In this document: piece after piece, positions 35,255-42,738 of the stretch
How positions within the stretch are numbered: the stretch's first letter is position 1
Layout of the letters: every line of letters begins with the position of its first letter
DNA from: CAMQRS01 sp964370065
GTDB lineage: Bacteria > Bacillota_I > Bacilli_A > Erysipelotrichales > Erysipelotrichaceae
Length of the DNA: 44,046 nucleotides
NCBI GenBank assembly: GCA_964370065.1
Contig: CAYJGK010000013.1
Location: forward strand, 1-44,046
Direction of reading: 5' to 3'
Translations under genes and position numbers: made by a program
The notes under the pieces: generated by a model
Databases searched by the model: none
Told to the model about the DNA's origin: nothing
What the model saw: only the letters and a program-made list of their open reading frames with translations

Positions 35255-35991
35255 TTATTGCAGGAGCTACTCATATTGGATTAATTCGAGCAATCAATCA
35301 AGATGCGTATTTAATTCTTGAAAAAGAGCAGCAAAAATTACTTTTAGTATGTGATGGTATTGGTGGAGGAAAAGCAGGAGATGTAGCAGCCGGTTTAGCC
35401 ACAAAAATATTTGAAAAAGCGTTTTTATTAAAAGATTCTAAAAGAGATGATGAAACACAATATGAGTGGATAAAACAAACTGTGAATCAAGCTAATGAAG
35501 CCATTTTATTAGATGCTTTAACCTCGCATCATAAAGAAGGAATGGGAACGACTTTAGTAGGGGCACTTATTAGTGATGTAAGTACGATTATCTTTCATTT
35601 GGGGGATAGTCGTGTTTATGCATATTACGATGAATTAATTTGCATGACACAAGATCACAATTATGCTCGTGATTTATTAAAAGAAGGGGTATTAAATGAA
35701 GTTGATATTCAACGTCATCCTAAACGCAATTCATTAACTAATGCATTAGGAATTTGGAAGAAATACAGTATAGATATAAATAAAATTGATTCAAGTTATC
35801 GCTATCTAATGCTATGTAGCGATGGATTATATGGATATGTAGAAGAAAAAGAAATGATAAACGTACTTAAAAGTCAATTGCCATTAACTCAAAAAATAAG
35901 TGTTTTAATTGATGAAGCAAATAAAAATGGTGGATATGATAATATCACTTTAATAATTGTAGACCAGGTGGGAGGTAAAACTCATGAATAA
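35251..35991 (+). CDS. prpC: PP2C-type serine/threonine phosphatase (PrpC/Stp)
   Basis: A 247-residue metal-dependent phosphatase that reverses the partner kinase. The metal-binding blocks are visible: RAINQDAY, LLVCDGIGGGKAGD, HLGDSRVYAY, LMLCSDGLYGYV and GGYDNITLIIVD. The ATG at 35251, with AAAGGAG upstream and a 4-nt overlap with rlmN, begins directly with the domain; the in-frame codons from 35206 belong to the end of rlmN. It overlaps prkC by 8 nt. Confidence 0.95.
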   Translation: MIIAGATHIGLIRAINQDAYLILEKEQQKLLLVCDGIGGGKAGDVAAGLATKIFEKAFLLKDSKRDDETQYEWIKQTVNQANEAILLDALTSHHKEGMGTTLVGALISDVSTIIFHLGDSRVYAYYDELICMTQDHNYARDLLKEGVLNEVDIQRHPKRNSLTNALGIWKKYSIDINKIDSSYRYLMLCSDGLYGYVEEKEMINVLKSQLPLTQKISVLIDEANKNGGYDNITLIIVDQVGGKTHE

Positions 35992-37714
35992 AATGATTGC
36001 TGATCGCTATATGATTATAGATACAGCTGGTGAAGGTGGAATGGCAGATGTGTATGTAGCGATGGATACGATTTTAAATCGTGAAGTAGCTGTTAAGATA
36101 TTGCGTGGAGCCTTAAGTGAAGATCCTGTTACATTAGTACGTTTCTTAAGGGAAGCGAGTGCGATATCTAAATTACATCATCCCAATGTAGTTGAAGTAT
36201 ATGATGTTGGTGAATTTAATAACCAAAATTATATTGTTATGGAATATGTACGTGGACGTACATTAAAACAATTAATATTACAAAGAGGGGCTTTACAAAA
36301 AGAGGAAGCAGTAGAAATAATGAAACAACTTGTTTCAGCAGTCTCACACGCCCATGAAAATGACATTATCCATCGTGATATAAAACCGCAAAATGTGTTA
36401 GTGAAAGATGATGGTACGATTAAAATCACTGACTTTGGAATTGCTTTGGCACATAATGCTGTACAATTAACACAGGTCGATGCAGTATTGGGTAGTGCGC
36501 ATTATATTGCTCCTGAAACGACAAAGGGTGAGGTAGCTACTGAGCAAATTGACATCTATGCATTAGGTATTGTTTTCTATGAATTATTAAGTGGGTCTTT
36601 ACCGCATACGGGAGACAATCCAATCCAAATAGCAATGAAGCATTTGCATGAAGAGATTCCATCTATTCGTGAGTTTAATCCTACATTGCCACAAAGCGTT
36701 GAAAATATTATTATTAAAGCAACTGCTAAAAATAGAAAGTTGCGTTATCAAAATGCAAAAGAAATGTATTATGATTTAGTACAATGTTTAACACAACAGC
36801 AAGCAGAAGTAGAGAAGTTACAATTAGAAGAAGAGAATGATGCAGCACAAACAAAAGTGATGGATCGTTTCTATGATACGAATGAAAATAAAAAAATTGA
36901 TCAAACGATGCATGCAACACAAGGCAACAAAACACAGCCACCAAAGAAGTCTCGTAAAAAAATATGGATAACGTTAATCATTTTATTAGTCGTTGCAACA
37001 GCTAGTTTTGCAACACTAGTTGCAACAGGCGTTATTCGATTTGAAGAAAAAATCGTATTTGTGGAAGTGCCTGATGTAACAAATATGAGTGTAAAAGAAG
37101 CAACACAAGCAATTGAAGAGGCTGGGTTAATTCTAGATGAAGATGTAGAAGAGGCCTATACAAAGGATGTAGAAGAAGGTTTAATTTATGAACAAATTCC
37201 TGCAGCCAGTAAAGAAGTTAAAAAAGGAACGATTGTCCAATTAAAAGTAAGCGAAGGGTTGTTGTTTGTGGTAGAGGATTATGCCGGATTAACCAAGCAA
37301 CAATTGATGGATAAATTAATTGGCACAAATATTACTATCTTAGAAGAGTTTGAAGAAAGTAGTACAATCCCTGAAGGAATCATTATTTCACAATCATTAT
37401 TAAACGCAGGTGATTTAGTAGAGCCTAATGTGCGTAAGCAAATTCGTATCGTTGTTGCGAAACCAATTGAATTTTTTATTGGTGAGGATTATACAGGGAT
37501 GGATGTTCAAGTGATTAAAGCACAGCTTGAAGAAAAAGGGTTGCGAGTTAATGTGATAGAAGAAGTGTTGCCACCTCCAAATGAAGAGGCAACAGAGGAA
37601 GAAATAAAAGAATATAATGATAAATTAGGTGAAATTTTTAAACAGGACCCTGTACAAGGTAATTATTATACGCAAGTTGGAGATAATGTAATCACTTTAT
37701 GGAGTTATAAATAA
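35984..37714 (+). CDS. prkC: Serine/threonine kinase with PASTA domains (PrkC/StkP type)
   Basis: A 576-residue membrane kinase. The Hanks-type domain (about 8-270) has the glycine loop GEGGMADVYV, ATP lysine K38, catalytic D132 in HRDIKPQN and DFG at 150-152. A basic, low-complexity linker leads to one membrane helix (about 324-348), then three extracellular PASTA-like repeats starting near VPDVTNMSVKEATQAI, DYAGLTKQQL and DYTGMDVQVI. PASTA domains bind peptidoglycan fragments or lipid II, and such kinases tune cell-wall synthesis and division. The third repeat carries an acidic, proline-containing insertion. It is the standard pair with the phosphatase upstream and rsgA downstream. Confidence 0.96.
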   Translation: MNKMIADRYMIIDTAGEGGMADVYVAMDTILNREVAVKILRGALSEDPVTLVRFLREASAISKLHHPNVVEVYDVGEFNNQNYIVMEYVRGRTLKQLILQRGALQKEEAVEIMKQLVSAVSHAHENDIIHRDIKPQNVLVKDDGTIKITDFGIALAHNAVQLTQVDAVLGSAHYIAPETTKGEVATEQIDIYALGIVFYELLSGSLPHTGDNPIQIAMKHLHEEIPSIREFNPTLPQSVENIIIKATAKNRKLRYQNAKEMYYDLVQCLTQQQAEVEKLQLEEENDAAQTKVMDRFYDTNENKKIDQTMHATQGNKTQPPKKSRKKIWITLIILLVVATASFATLVATGVIRFEEKIVFVEVPDVTNMSVKEATQAIEEAGLILDEDVEEAYTKDVEEGLIYEQIPAASKEVKKGTIVQLKVSEGLLFVVEDYAGLTKQQLMDKLIGTNITILEEFEESSTIPEGIIISQSLLNAGDLVEPNVRKQIRIVVAKPIEFFIGEDYTGMDVQVIKAQLEEKGLRVNVIEEVLPPPNEEATEEEIKEYNDKLGEIFKQDPVQGNYYTQVGDNVITLWSYK

Positions 37715-38586
37715 TGTTACGAGATGGACGAATTATTAAACATATTTCTAATTTATATGTTGTGTTAGATTTAGAAACAAAACAAACATTTCGTGCTTTA
37801 GCAATGGGAAAACTGCGCAAAGGAGCGAGTCCAATTGTGGGTGATTTAGTAAAGTATGAACAATTAGAAGATAAATGGGTGATTCAAAAAATTATGCCTA
37901 GAAAAAATGAATTGACTAGACCTGTTATTGCCAATATTGATCAAGCAATTGTTGTAATGTCAGCAATTGACCCTGATTTTTCAACGGCTCTTTTAGATCG
38001 ATTATTATTCTTAATCACTTATGAAAATATTAAACCAGTGATTTGTATCACAAAACTAGATTTGGTTGATAAAAATCATATTGTATATGACTATATAGCA
38101 GATTATAAAAAAAGTGGCTATGAAGTATATTTAAGTGGAGAAGGGTATGGAGTAGAAAAAATCAAACAATTGTTAGCACATAAAATTAGCGTTTTAACAG
38201 GACAAAGTGGTGCTGGTAAAAGCTCGCTAATTAATCGTATTGATCCGGAGTTTGCGCTGCATACCCAAGAAACAAGTAAAGCATTAGGAAGAGGGAAGCA
38301 TACAACTAGACATTGTGAACTATTTTCTATTAATGAAGGTTGGTTAGGAGATACTCCTGGGTTTTCTAGTTTGGATTTTTCAATGATTGATGAACAACGC
38401 TTAGCTAATTGTATACTAGATTTCGCTCCTTATTTAGGAGAATGTAAGTTTAATGATTGTATACATATGAATGAACCTAAATGTGCAATTAAAGAACATG
38501 TAGAGTCAGAAGATGTGTCTGCAATACGTTATAAAAACTATAAAGAAGTTATGTTTTTAGTGCAAAATACTAAGAAAAAATATTAG
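37714..38586 (+). CDS. rsgA: Ribosome small-subunit assembly GTPase RsgA
   Basis: A circularly permuted GTPase of 290 residues that aids late 30S maturation. After an N-terminal OB fold the G motifs appear in permuted order: G4 TKLD (113-116), G1 GQSGAGKS (163-170), then G3 DTPGF. The C-terminal zinc finger is CKFNDCIHMNEPKCAIKEHVE cut short: ligands are the cysteines of CKFNDC, the His two residues on, and the Cys of EPKC. Start codon overlaps the prkC stop by one base (TAATG). Confidence 0.96.
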   Translation: MLRDGRIIKHISNLYVVLDLETKQTFRALAMGKLRKGASPIVGDLVKYEQLEDKWVIQKIMPRKNELTRPVIANIDQAIVVMSAIDPDFSTALLDRLLFLITYENIKPVICITKLDLVDKNHIVYDYIADYKKSGYEVYLSGEGYGVEKIKQLLAHKISVLTGQSGAGKSSLINRIDPEFALHTQETSKALGRGKHTTRHCELFSINEGWLGDTPGFSSLDFSMIDEQRLANCILDFAPYLGECKFNDCIHMNEPKCAIKEHVESEDVSAIRYKNYKEVMFLVQNTKKKY

Positions 38587-38596
38587 GAGAACAAAA

Positions 38597-39262
38597 ATGG
38601 AAAAAATTATTGCGCCTTCTGTGCTTTCACTAGATTACACAGATACAAAAAGTCAATTAGCACAGCTAGTAAAAAGTCGTGCTAAGTGGTTGCATTTTGA
38701 TGTAATGGATGGTCATTTTGTACCCAATCTCACTTTTGGTACAGATATTTTAAAAGCAATCAAAAAAGCGACTAATTTATTTATGGATGTACACTTAATG
38801 GTAAGCGATCCAAAAGCATATTATGATAGTTTCATTAAAGCTGGTGCAGATATGATTACTTTTCATTATGAAGTGTATAATGATGTAGAAAAATGTCGTG
38901 ATTTAATCAAAGAAATTCAAGCTAATGGTGTACAAGCGGGAATTGTATTAAAACCTAATACGGATGTGTCTGTGATTGAGACATTACTAAATGATATCGA
39001 TATGGTATTAATTATGTCAGTTGAACCAGGATTTGGTGGACAATCTTTTATGGAAAATAGCATTCCTAAAATTGAGCGATTGGCACATTTAAAAAAAGCA
39101 AAAGGGTATCATTACTACATTCAAATTGATGGTGGCATTAATGCTGAAACCTTTGCTTTAACAGCGAAAGCTGGATGTGAAGTGTTTGTAGCGGGTAGTT
39201 ATATTTTTAAGCAAGATATTGTAGAGGGAGTGGACTCATTACTATGTCAAAAATTTGTATAA
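38597..39262 (+). CDS. rpe: Ribulose-phosphate 3-epimerase
   Basis: A 221-residue TIM-barrel enzyme of the pentose phosphate pathway interconverting ribulose 5-phosphate and xylulose 5-phosphate. Typical blocks are APSVLSLDY, HFDVMDGHFVPNLTFG, DVHLMV, MSVEPGFGGQSF and IQIDGGIN. A good RBS (AGGAG) lies 10 nt after rsgA. Its last 19 nt overlap the thiN start. Confidence 0.96.
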   Translation: MEKIIAPSVLSLDYTDTKSQLAQLVKSRAKWLHFDVMDGHFVPNLTFGTDILKAIKKATNLFMDVHLMVSDPKAYYDSFIKAGADMITFHYEVYNDVEKCRDLIKEIQANGVQAGIVLKPNTDVSVIETLLNDIDMVLIMSVEPGFGGQSFMENSIPKIERLAHLKKAKGYHYYIQIDGGINAETFALTAKAGCEVFVAGSYIFKQDIVEGVDSLLCQKFV

Positions 39263-39846
39263 TAGCGAATCAAGTCTTATCGATTTCCTATGATGCAGAT
39301 GCAAAATATATTGGGGTGGATAAAGGCGCATTGTTTTGTATGGAGCAGCAAATTCCACTCCAATTTGCAATTGGCGACTTTGATTCAATAAGTGAACAAC
39401 AGTTAAAGCAATTACAAGATTACACAGAAGTCGTGATTTTACCTTGTGAGAAGGATGAAGTTGATACCGAATGTGCTTTGTACTTAGCTGCCCGCTATAG
39501 TAATGATATTGATGTATATGGCGTAACGGGAGCACGATTAGATCATTTTATGATCATGTTGCAATTGTTGAAGAGAGCGAAACCAATGTTTCGAATTATA
39601 GATGAGCAAAACATAATATTTCTTCAACGTAAAGGAGTACATCAAATAAAAAAAGAAGGGCAATACCTTTCGTTCTTTCCATTGGGGCCACAAAGTTTAT
39701 CTATCACTGGTTGTAAATATGCGTTATGTGAACAAATAGTGGATGAACAAAGTGTCTATTTGTCTTCTAATGAAATAGTGGGAGAATACGCAACTATTAC
39801 ACACAGTGCTGATTTATTAGTTATTCAATCTAGAGATAAAATATAA
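39244..39846 (+). CDS. thiN: Thiamine pyrophosphokinase
   Basis: A 200-residue kinase that converts thiamine to thiamine diphosphate. Family blocks are GVDKGALFCMEQ, QFAIGDFDSISE, CEKDEVDTECAL and VTGARLDHFM. The ATG lies within the end of rpe, with GAGGGAG upstream. It is the last gene of the priA operon and converges on rpmB. B. subtilis has spoVM between these two; here only 43 nt remain, occupied by the terminator. Confidence 0.94.
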   Translation: MSKICIIANQVLSISYDADAKYIGVDKGALFCMEQQIPLQFAIGDFDSISEQQLKQLQDYTEVVILPCEKDEVDTECALYLAARYSNDIDVYGVTGARLDHFMIMLQLLKRAKPMFRIIDEQNIIFLQRKGVHQIKKEGQYLSFFPLGPQSLSITGCKYALCEQIVDEQSVYLSSNEIVGEYATITHSADLLVIQSRDKI

Positions 39847-39847
39847 A

Positions 39848-39871
39848 AAAGGGAGTCATATGACTCCCTTT
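39848..39871. terminator. Bidirectional terminator between thiN and rpmB
   Basis: A perfect 24-bp palindrome, with arms AAAGGGAGTCAT and ATGACTCCCTTT, lies between the two convergent stop codons, with A-rich and T-rich flanks. Confidence 0.85.
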
Positions 39872-39889
39872 AATATACTCACGATTAAA

Positions 39890-40081
39890 TTAAATAGCTT
39901 TTTTAGCTTTTAATGATTTTAAAGCACGAGCGGAAATACGGATTTTTTTAGGTTTCCCATCCACCATAACTTTAACTGTTTGTAAGTTAACGTTCCATTT
40001 ACGCTTAGTTGCGCGCATAGAATGTGATCTTTTGTTTCCCGATAAAGGACCTTTACCTGTTATAGCACAAACTCTTGACAT
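39890..40081 (-). CDS. rpmB: 50S ribosomal protein L28
   Basis: A 63-residue ribosomal protein beginning MSRVCAITGKGPLSGNKRSH and ending in a Lys-rich tail. The single Cys at residue 5 shows this is not the CxxC zinc-binding paralogue. The RBS AAGGAGG is just upstream on the minus strand. Its orientation opposite to thiN matches B. subtilis. Confidence 0.96.
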   Translation of the reverse strand: MSRVCAITGKGPLSGNKRSHSMRATKRKWNVNLQTVKVMVDGKPKKIRISARALKSLKAKKAI

Positions 40082-40119
40082 ACCGTAACCTCCTTTCGAT
40101 TACTTTCATTTGCCAAAAC

Positions 40120-40148
40120 ATAATATCATTTATTCAAATAAAATGCAA
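40120..40148 (-). promoter_or_regulatory. Promoter of rpmB
   Basis: On the minus strand: -35 TTGCAT (complement of 40143-40148), 17-nt spacer, -10 TATTAT (complement of 40120-40125), 38 nt from the start codon. Confidence 0.55.
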
Positions 40149-40186
40149 GGGATAATTTTATAAAAAACTAAATTAAAAACGAAAGG

Positions 40187-40210
40187 TAATGAATATGTGT
40201 ATATTCATTA
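40187..40210. repeat. Perfect 10-bp palindrome upstream of the ftsA-ftsZ promoter
   Basis: TAATGAATAT (40187-40196), a GTGT centre, and ATATTCATTA (40201-40210). It sits just upstream of the presumed -35 of the ftsA promoter and is not followed by an uninterrupted T tract on either strand, so an operator is more likely than a terminator. Confidence 0.6.
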
Positions 40211-40240
40211 TATTTTATTGTTTTTTTAAATGGGAAAATA

Positions 40241-40249
40241 TGTTATTAT
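40241..40249 (+). promoter_or_regulatory. Extended -10 promoter of ftsA-ftsZ
   Basis: TGT-TATTAT (40241-40249), 27 nt upstream of the start codon, with AAGGAGG at 40263-40269 as RBS. The -35 is a T-rich stretch without a good match. Confidence 0.5.
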
Positions 40250-40276
40250 ATTACTATGTATTAAGGAGGTTTTTAT

Positions 40277-41512
40277 ATGCAAGCAAAGCAGTTATATGCG
40301 ACCTTAGAATTTGCAGAAAATGAAGTACGTCTATTAATCCTTGAGTATTATACTTCAAGATTCAATATTTTACGAATAGAACAAATAAAAACTGATTGCA
40401 TTCAAGATAAAAAGATTGTAAAACCTCAAGTGTTAACTAGTGTAATCAATAAATTAATCAAAAATGCAGAAACCATACTTGGATTTAAAATAAATAATGT
40501 TATTTTATGTATACCAAGTGTAGATGTAAAAACGATGCGCAAAAGAATAAATGTAGCAATTGAAGAAGAAGATAAAATTATCCGTTTATCTCATATACGA
40601 TTAGCATTACATAAAGCTACTCATACAGCGTATGATGCAATGTATGAATTTGTGAATGTTGGTTCCATTACTTATACAGTTGGAGGGATTTCTTCTAGAA
40701 CATTACCGGTAGATGAAAGAGCTGAACAATTAACGATTGAAGTAGAATTAATTTACGCTAATAAAGAAATTGTTCATAGTTATGTACAGTGTGTAGAAAA
40801 TGCAGGAGTGGGAATTGCAGATATTTGTCTAGATAGTTTTGCACTTGCTGAAGAGTGTGCTATTTTAGAAAAATCAATGGATAAAGCAATGGTCTTAATT
40901 GACTTACAAAAAGAACAAACAACATTATCTTTATTTTTTAAAGGCAGAATGTTAGAGTGTGGTGTATTACCAGATGGGTTTGGAAAATGGATGAATGATT
41001 TACGCATGGCTTATCAATTGTCTGAACACGAATGTGAAAAACTATTGAAAGAGTCGTGTTTTGATGAAAAAGGAATCTATGATGATATGATTGCTTACAT
41101 TTGGTTAGATCAAGATAAACATAAAGAAGTTGATAAAAAATCATTATATCAATGTATTGAATTGAGTGTAGAAAATTGGCTAGCAGCAGTGAATGAGGTT
41201 TGTGATCCCATTATCACTCAATCAAACAGTATGTGTGTAGTAACAGGTGAGGGAGCTGACATTGTTGGTGTTCATTCGTTATTACAATATATTAATATGG
41301 AAAGTGAATTATATATCCCGACAACGATCGGAGCAAGAGAAGCAAAGTATGCTGCTTGTATAGGAGCTACGTATTGTGTAAAAAGAATGGATGCATTAAG
41401 AGAGCAAGGTAAAGACAAAGTTGAAGTATTACGTCAAACGAGTGCAGGAATTAAAAAGGAAGAAGAAAATGGATTTACTAAAAAATTAAAATCATTTCTT
41501 CAAGTAAAATAA
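40277..41512 (+). CDS. ftsA: Divergent FtsA-like cell-division protein
   Basis: The 411-residue protein lies 17 nt before ftsZ and has the overall FtsA layout: an actin-like N-terminal part, an SHS2-like insertion (about 75-165), and a C-terminal amphipathic segment (GFTKKLKSFLQV) like the FtsA membrane-targeting sequence. FtsA tethers FtsZ filaments to the membrane. It is strongly diverged. The phosphate-2 position, normally DIGGGTT, reads IDLQKEQTT (208-216); the N-terminal phosphate-1 loop, normally DIGT/S, reads ATLEFAENEVRLL; an adenosine-type motif, VVTGEGADIVG (321-331), is still recognisable. ATP binding may be lost or altered. The call rests on context, length and the tail more than on overall similarity. 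Confidence 0.75.
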   Translation: MQAKQLYATLEFAENEVRLLILEYYTSRFNILRIEQIKTDCIQDKKIVKPQVLTSVINKLIKNAETILGFKINNVILCIPSVDVKTMRKRINVAIEEEDKIIRLSHIRLALHKATHTAYDAMYEFVNVGSITYTVGGISSRTLPVDERAEQLTIEVELIYANKEIVHSYVQCVENAGVGIADICLDSFALAEECAILEKSMDKAMVLIDLQKEQTTLSLFFKGRMLECGVLPDGFGKWMNDLRMAYQLSEHECEKLLKESCFDEKGIYDDMIAYIWLDQDKHKEVDKKSLYQCIELSVENWLAAVNEVCDPIITQSNSMCVVTGEGADIVGVHSLLQYINMESELYIPTTIGAREAKYAACIGATYCVKRMDALREQGKDKVEVLRQTSAGIKKEEENGFTKKLKSFLQVK

Positions 41513-41529
41513 ATTGGGAGGGAAACACA

Positions 41530-42618
41530 ATGGAAGATTTCAATAAAGTTGTTAATATTAAAGTATTTGGTGTAGGTGGAGGGGGATGTAATGCTGTAAA
41601 CAGAATGGTTAATGAAGGAATTCGTGGAGTCGATTTCTACATTGCCAATACAGATTTACAAGTATTACATAAATCACCAGTTAAGAACCAAATTGTTTTA
41701 GGAGCGAATGTAACAAAAGGACAAGGAGCTGGAGCGAATCCAGAAATTGGACACAAAGCGGCAATTGAAGCAGAAAGTGAAATTCGTGATGCGATTAAAG
41801 GAGCAGATATGGTATTCATTACTGCTGGTTTAGGTGGAGGTACTGGTACAGGTGCAGCTCCAACTTTTGCTAGAATCGCAAAAGAAGAAGGCGCATTAAC
41901 AGTTGCTATTATTACTAAACCTTTTGGATTTGAAGGAAGAAAAAGAATGAAACAAGCAGAGGATGGATTGGAAGAATTAAAAGATCAAGTTGATTCATAT
42001 ATTGTTGTTTCAAATAATAATTTATTAGAAGTGATTGGTAGAAAACCATTAGTGGAAGCGTTTGAAGCTGCTGATAATGTATTGCGCCAAGGAGTACAAA
42101 CAATAACAGATTTAATTGCCGTTTCAGCTATTATTAACTTAGACTTTGCCGATATTAAAACGATTATGGCAAATGAGGGAAAAGCGTTAATAGGAGTAGG
42201 TATGGCAGATGGAGAAGATAAAGCACGTGTTGCAGCCGAAAAAGCGGTTCATTCTCCGTTGTTAGAAGCGCAAATTTCAGGAGCAAGTAAAGCGATTATT
42301 AATATTACTGGTGGGGAAGCAATCAGCTTATATGATTCTCAAGATGCAACTGAATATATTGAAGATGCGGCTGGAGGAGATATTGATACTATCTTTGGAG
42401 TTGCGATAAATCCTGATTTAGGAGATAATGTAATTGTAACAGTTATCGCAACTGGTTTTGCGAAAGAGGAAGAAGTGCAAACCCCAGTTCAAGAAATGAC
42501 AAATAAAGTGGTTGCACCTGCGCCGATGACGCAAGCAACTAGCCAACCAAGCGGAGTGGTAGTAGAAGAGTTAAGTGATGATTTATCAACACCATCATTC
42601 TTCTTTAAAAACAGATAA
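41530..42618 (+). CDS. ftsZ: Cell division GTPase FtsZ
   Basis: The tubulin-like protein that forms the division ring, 362 residues. It has GVGGGGCNAVNRM at the N-terminus, the GTP-binding signature GLGGGTGTGAAP, KPFGFEGRKRM, and the catalytic T7 loop NLDFADIKTIM. After a short Gln/Pro/Thr-rich linker, the C-terminal conserved peptide reads DLSTPSFFFKNR, a variant of the usual D-IP-FLR-R pattern; this is the site bound by FtsA and SepF. RBS GGGAGGG precedes the ATG. It ends at a strong terminator. Confidence 0.98.
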   Translation: MEDFNKVVNIKVFGVGGGGCNAVNRMVNEGIRGVDFYIANTDLQVLHKSPVKNQIVLGANVTKGQGAGANPEIGHKAAIEAESEIRDAIKGADMVFITAGLGGGTGTGAAPTFARIAKEEGALTVAIITKPFGFEGRKRMKQAEDGLEELKDQVDSYIVVSNNNLLEVIGRKPLVEAFEAADNVLRQGVQTITDLIAVSAIINLDFADIKTIMANEGKALIGVGMADGEDKARVAAEKAVHSPLLEAQISGASKAIINITGGEAISLYDSQDATEYIEDAAGGDIDTIFGVAINPDLGDNVIVTVIATGFAKEEEVQTPVQEMTNKVVAPAPMTQATSQPSGVVVEELSDDLSTPSFFFKNR

Positions 42619-42626
42619 ATTAAAGG

Positions 42627-42658
42627 AAGTGTTCATACAGTGTATGAACACTTTTTTT
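42627..42658 (+). terminator. Terminator after ftsZ
   Basis: AAGTGTTCATAC (42627-42638) pairs with GTATGAACACTT (42642-42653) around an AGT loop, followed by a run of T. Confidence 0.9.
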
Positions 42659-42660
42659 GC

Positions 42661-42713
42661 TTGTGAATTTGTTGTGAATTTTTCTTACATTTTTTTTTGG
42701 TTTGTGGTAAAAT
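42661..42713 (+). promoter_or_regulatory. uraA promoter with tandem upstream repeats
   Basis: TGG-TAAAAT (42705-42713) is an extended -10; CTTACA (42684-42689) is a possible -35 with an 18-nt spacer. Two copies of TTGTGAATTT (42661-42670 and 42672-42681) sit just upstream, 11 bp apart. The leader before the ATG at 42739 is about 20 nt. Confidence 0.5.
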
Positions 42714-42738
42714 GTCATGTGGTAAAAGGAGAATTTAA

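Noticed and set aside
40187..40223. Palindrome before ftsA as a terminator
   Set aside because: The sequence after the stem is TATTTTATTG before any T run, no upstream plus-strand transcript needs ending there, and the thiN terminator is already at 39848.
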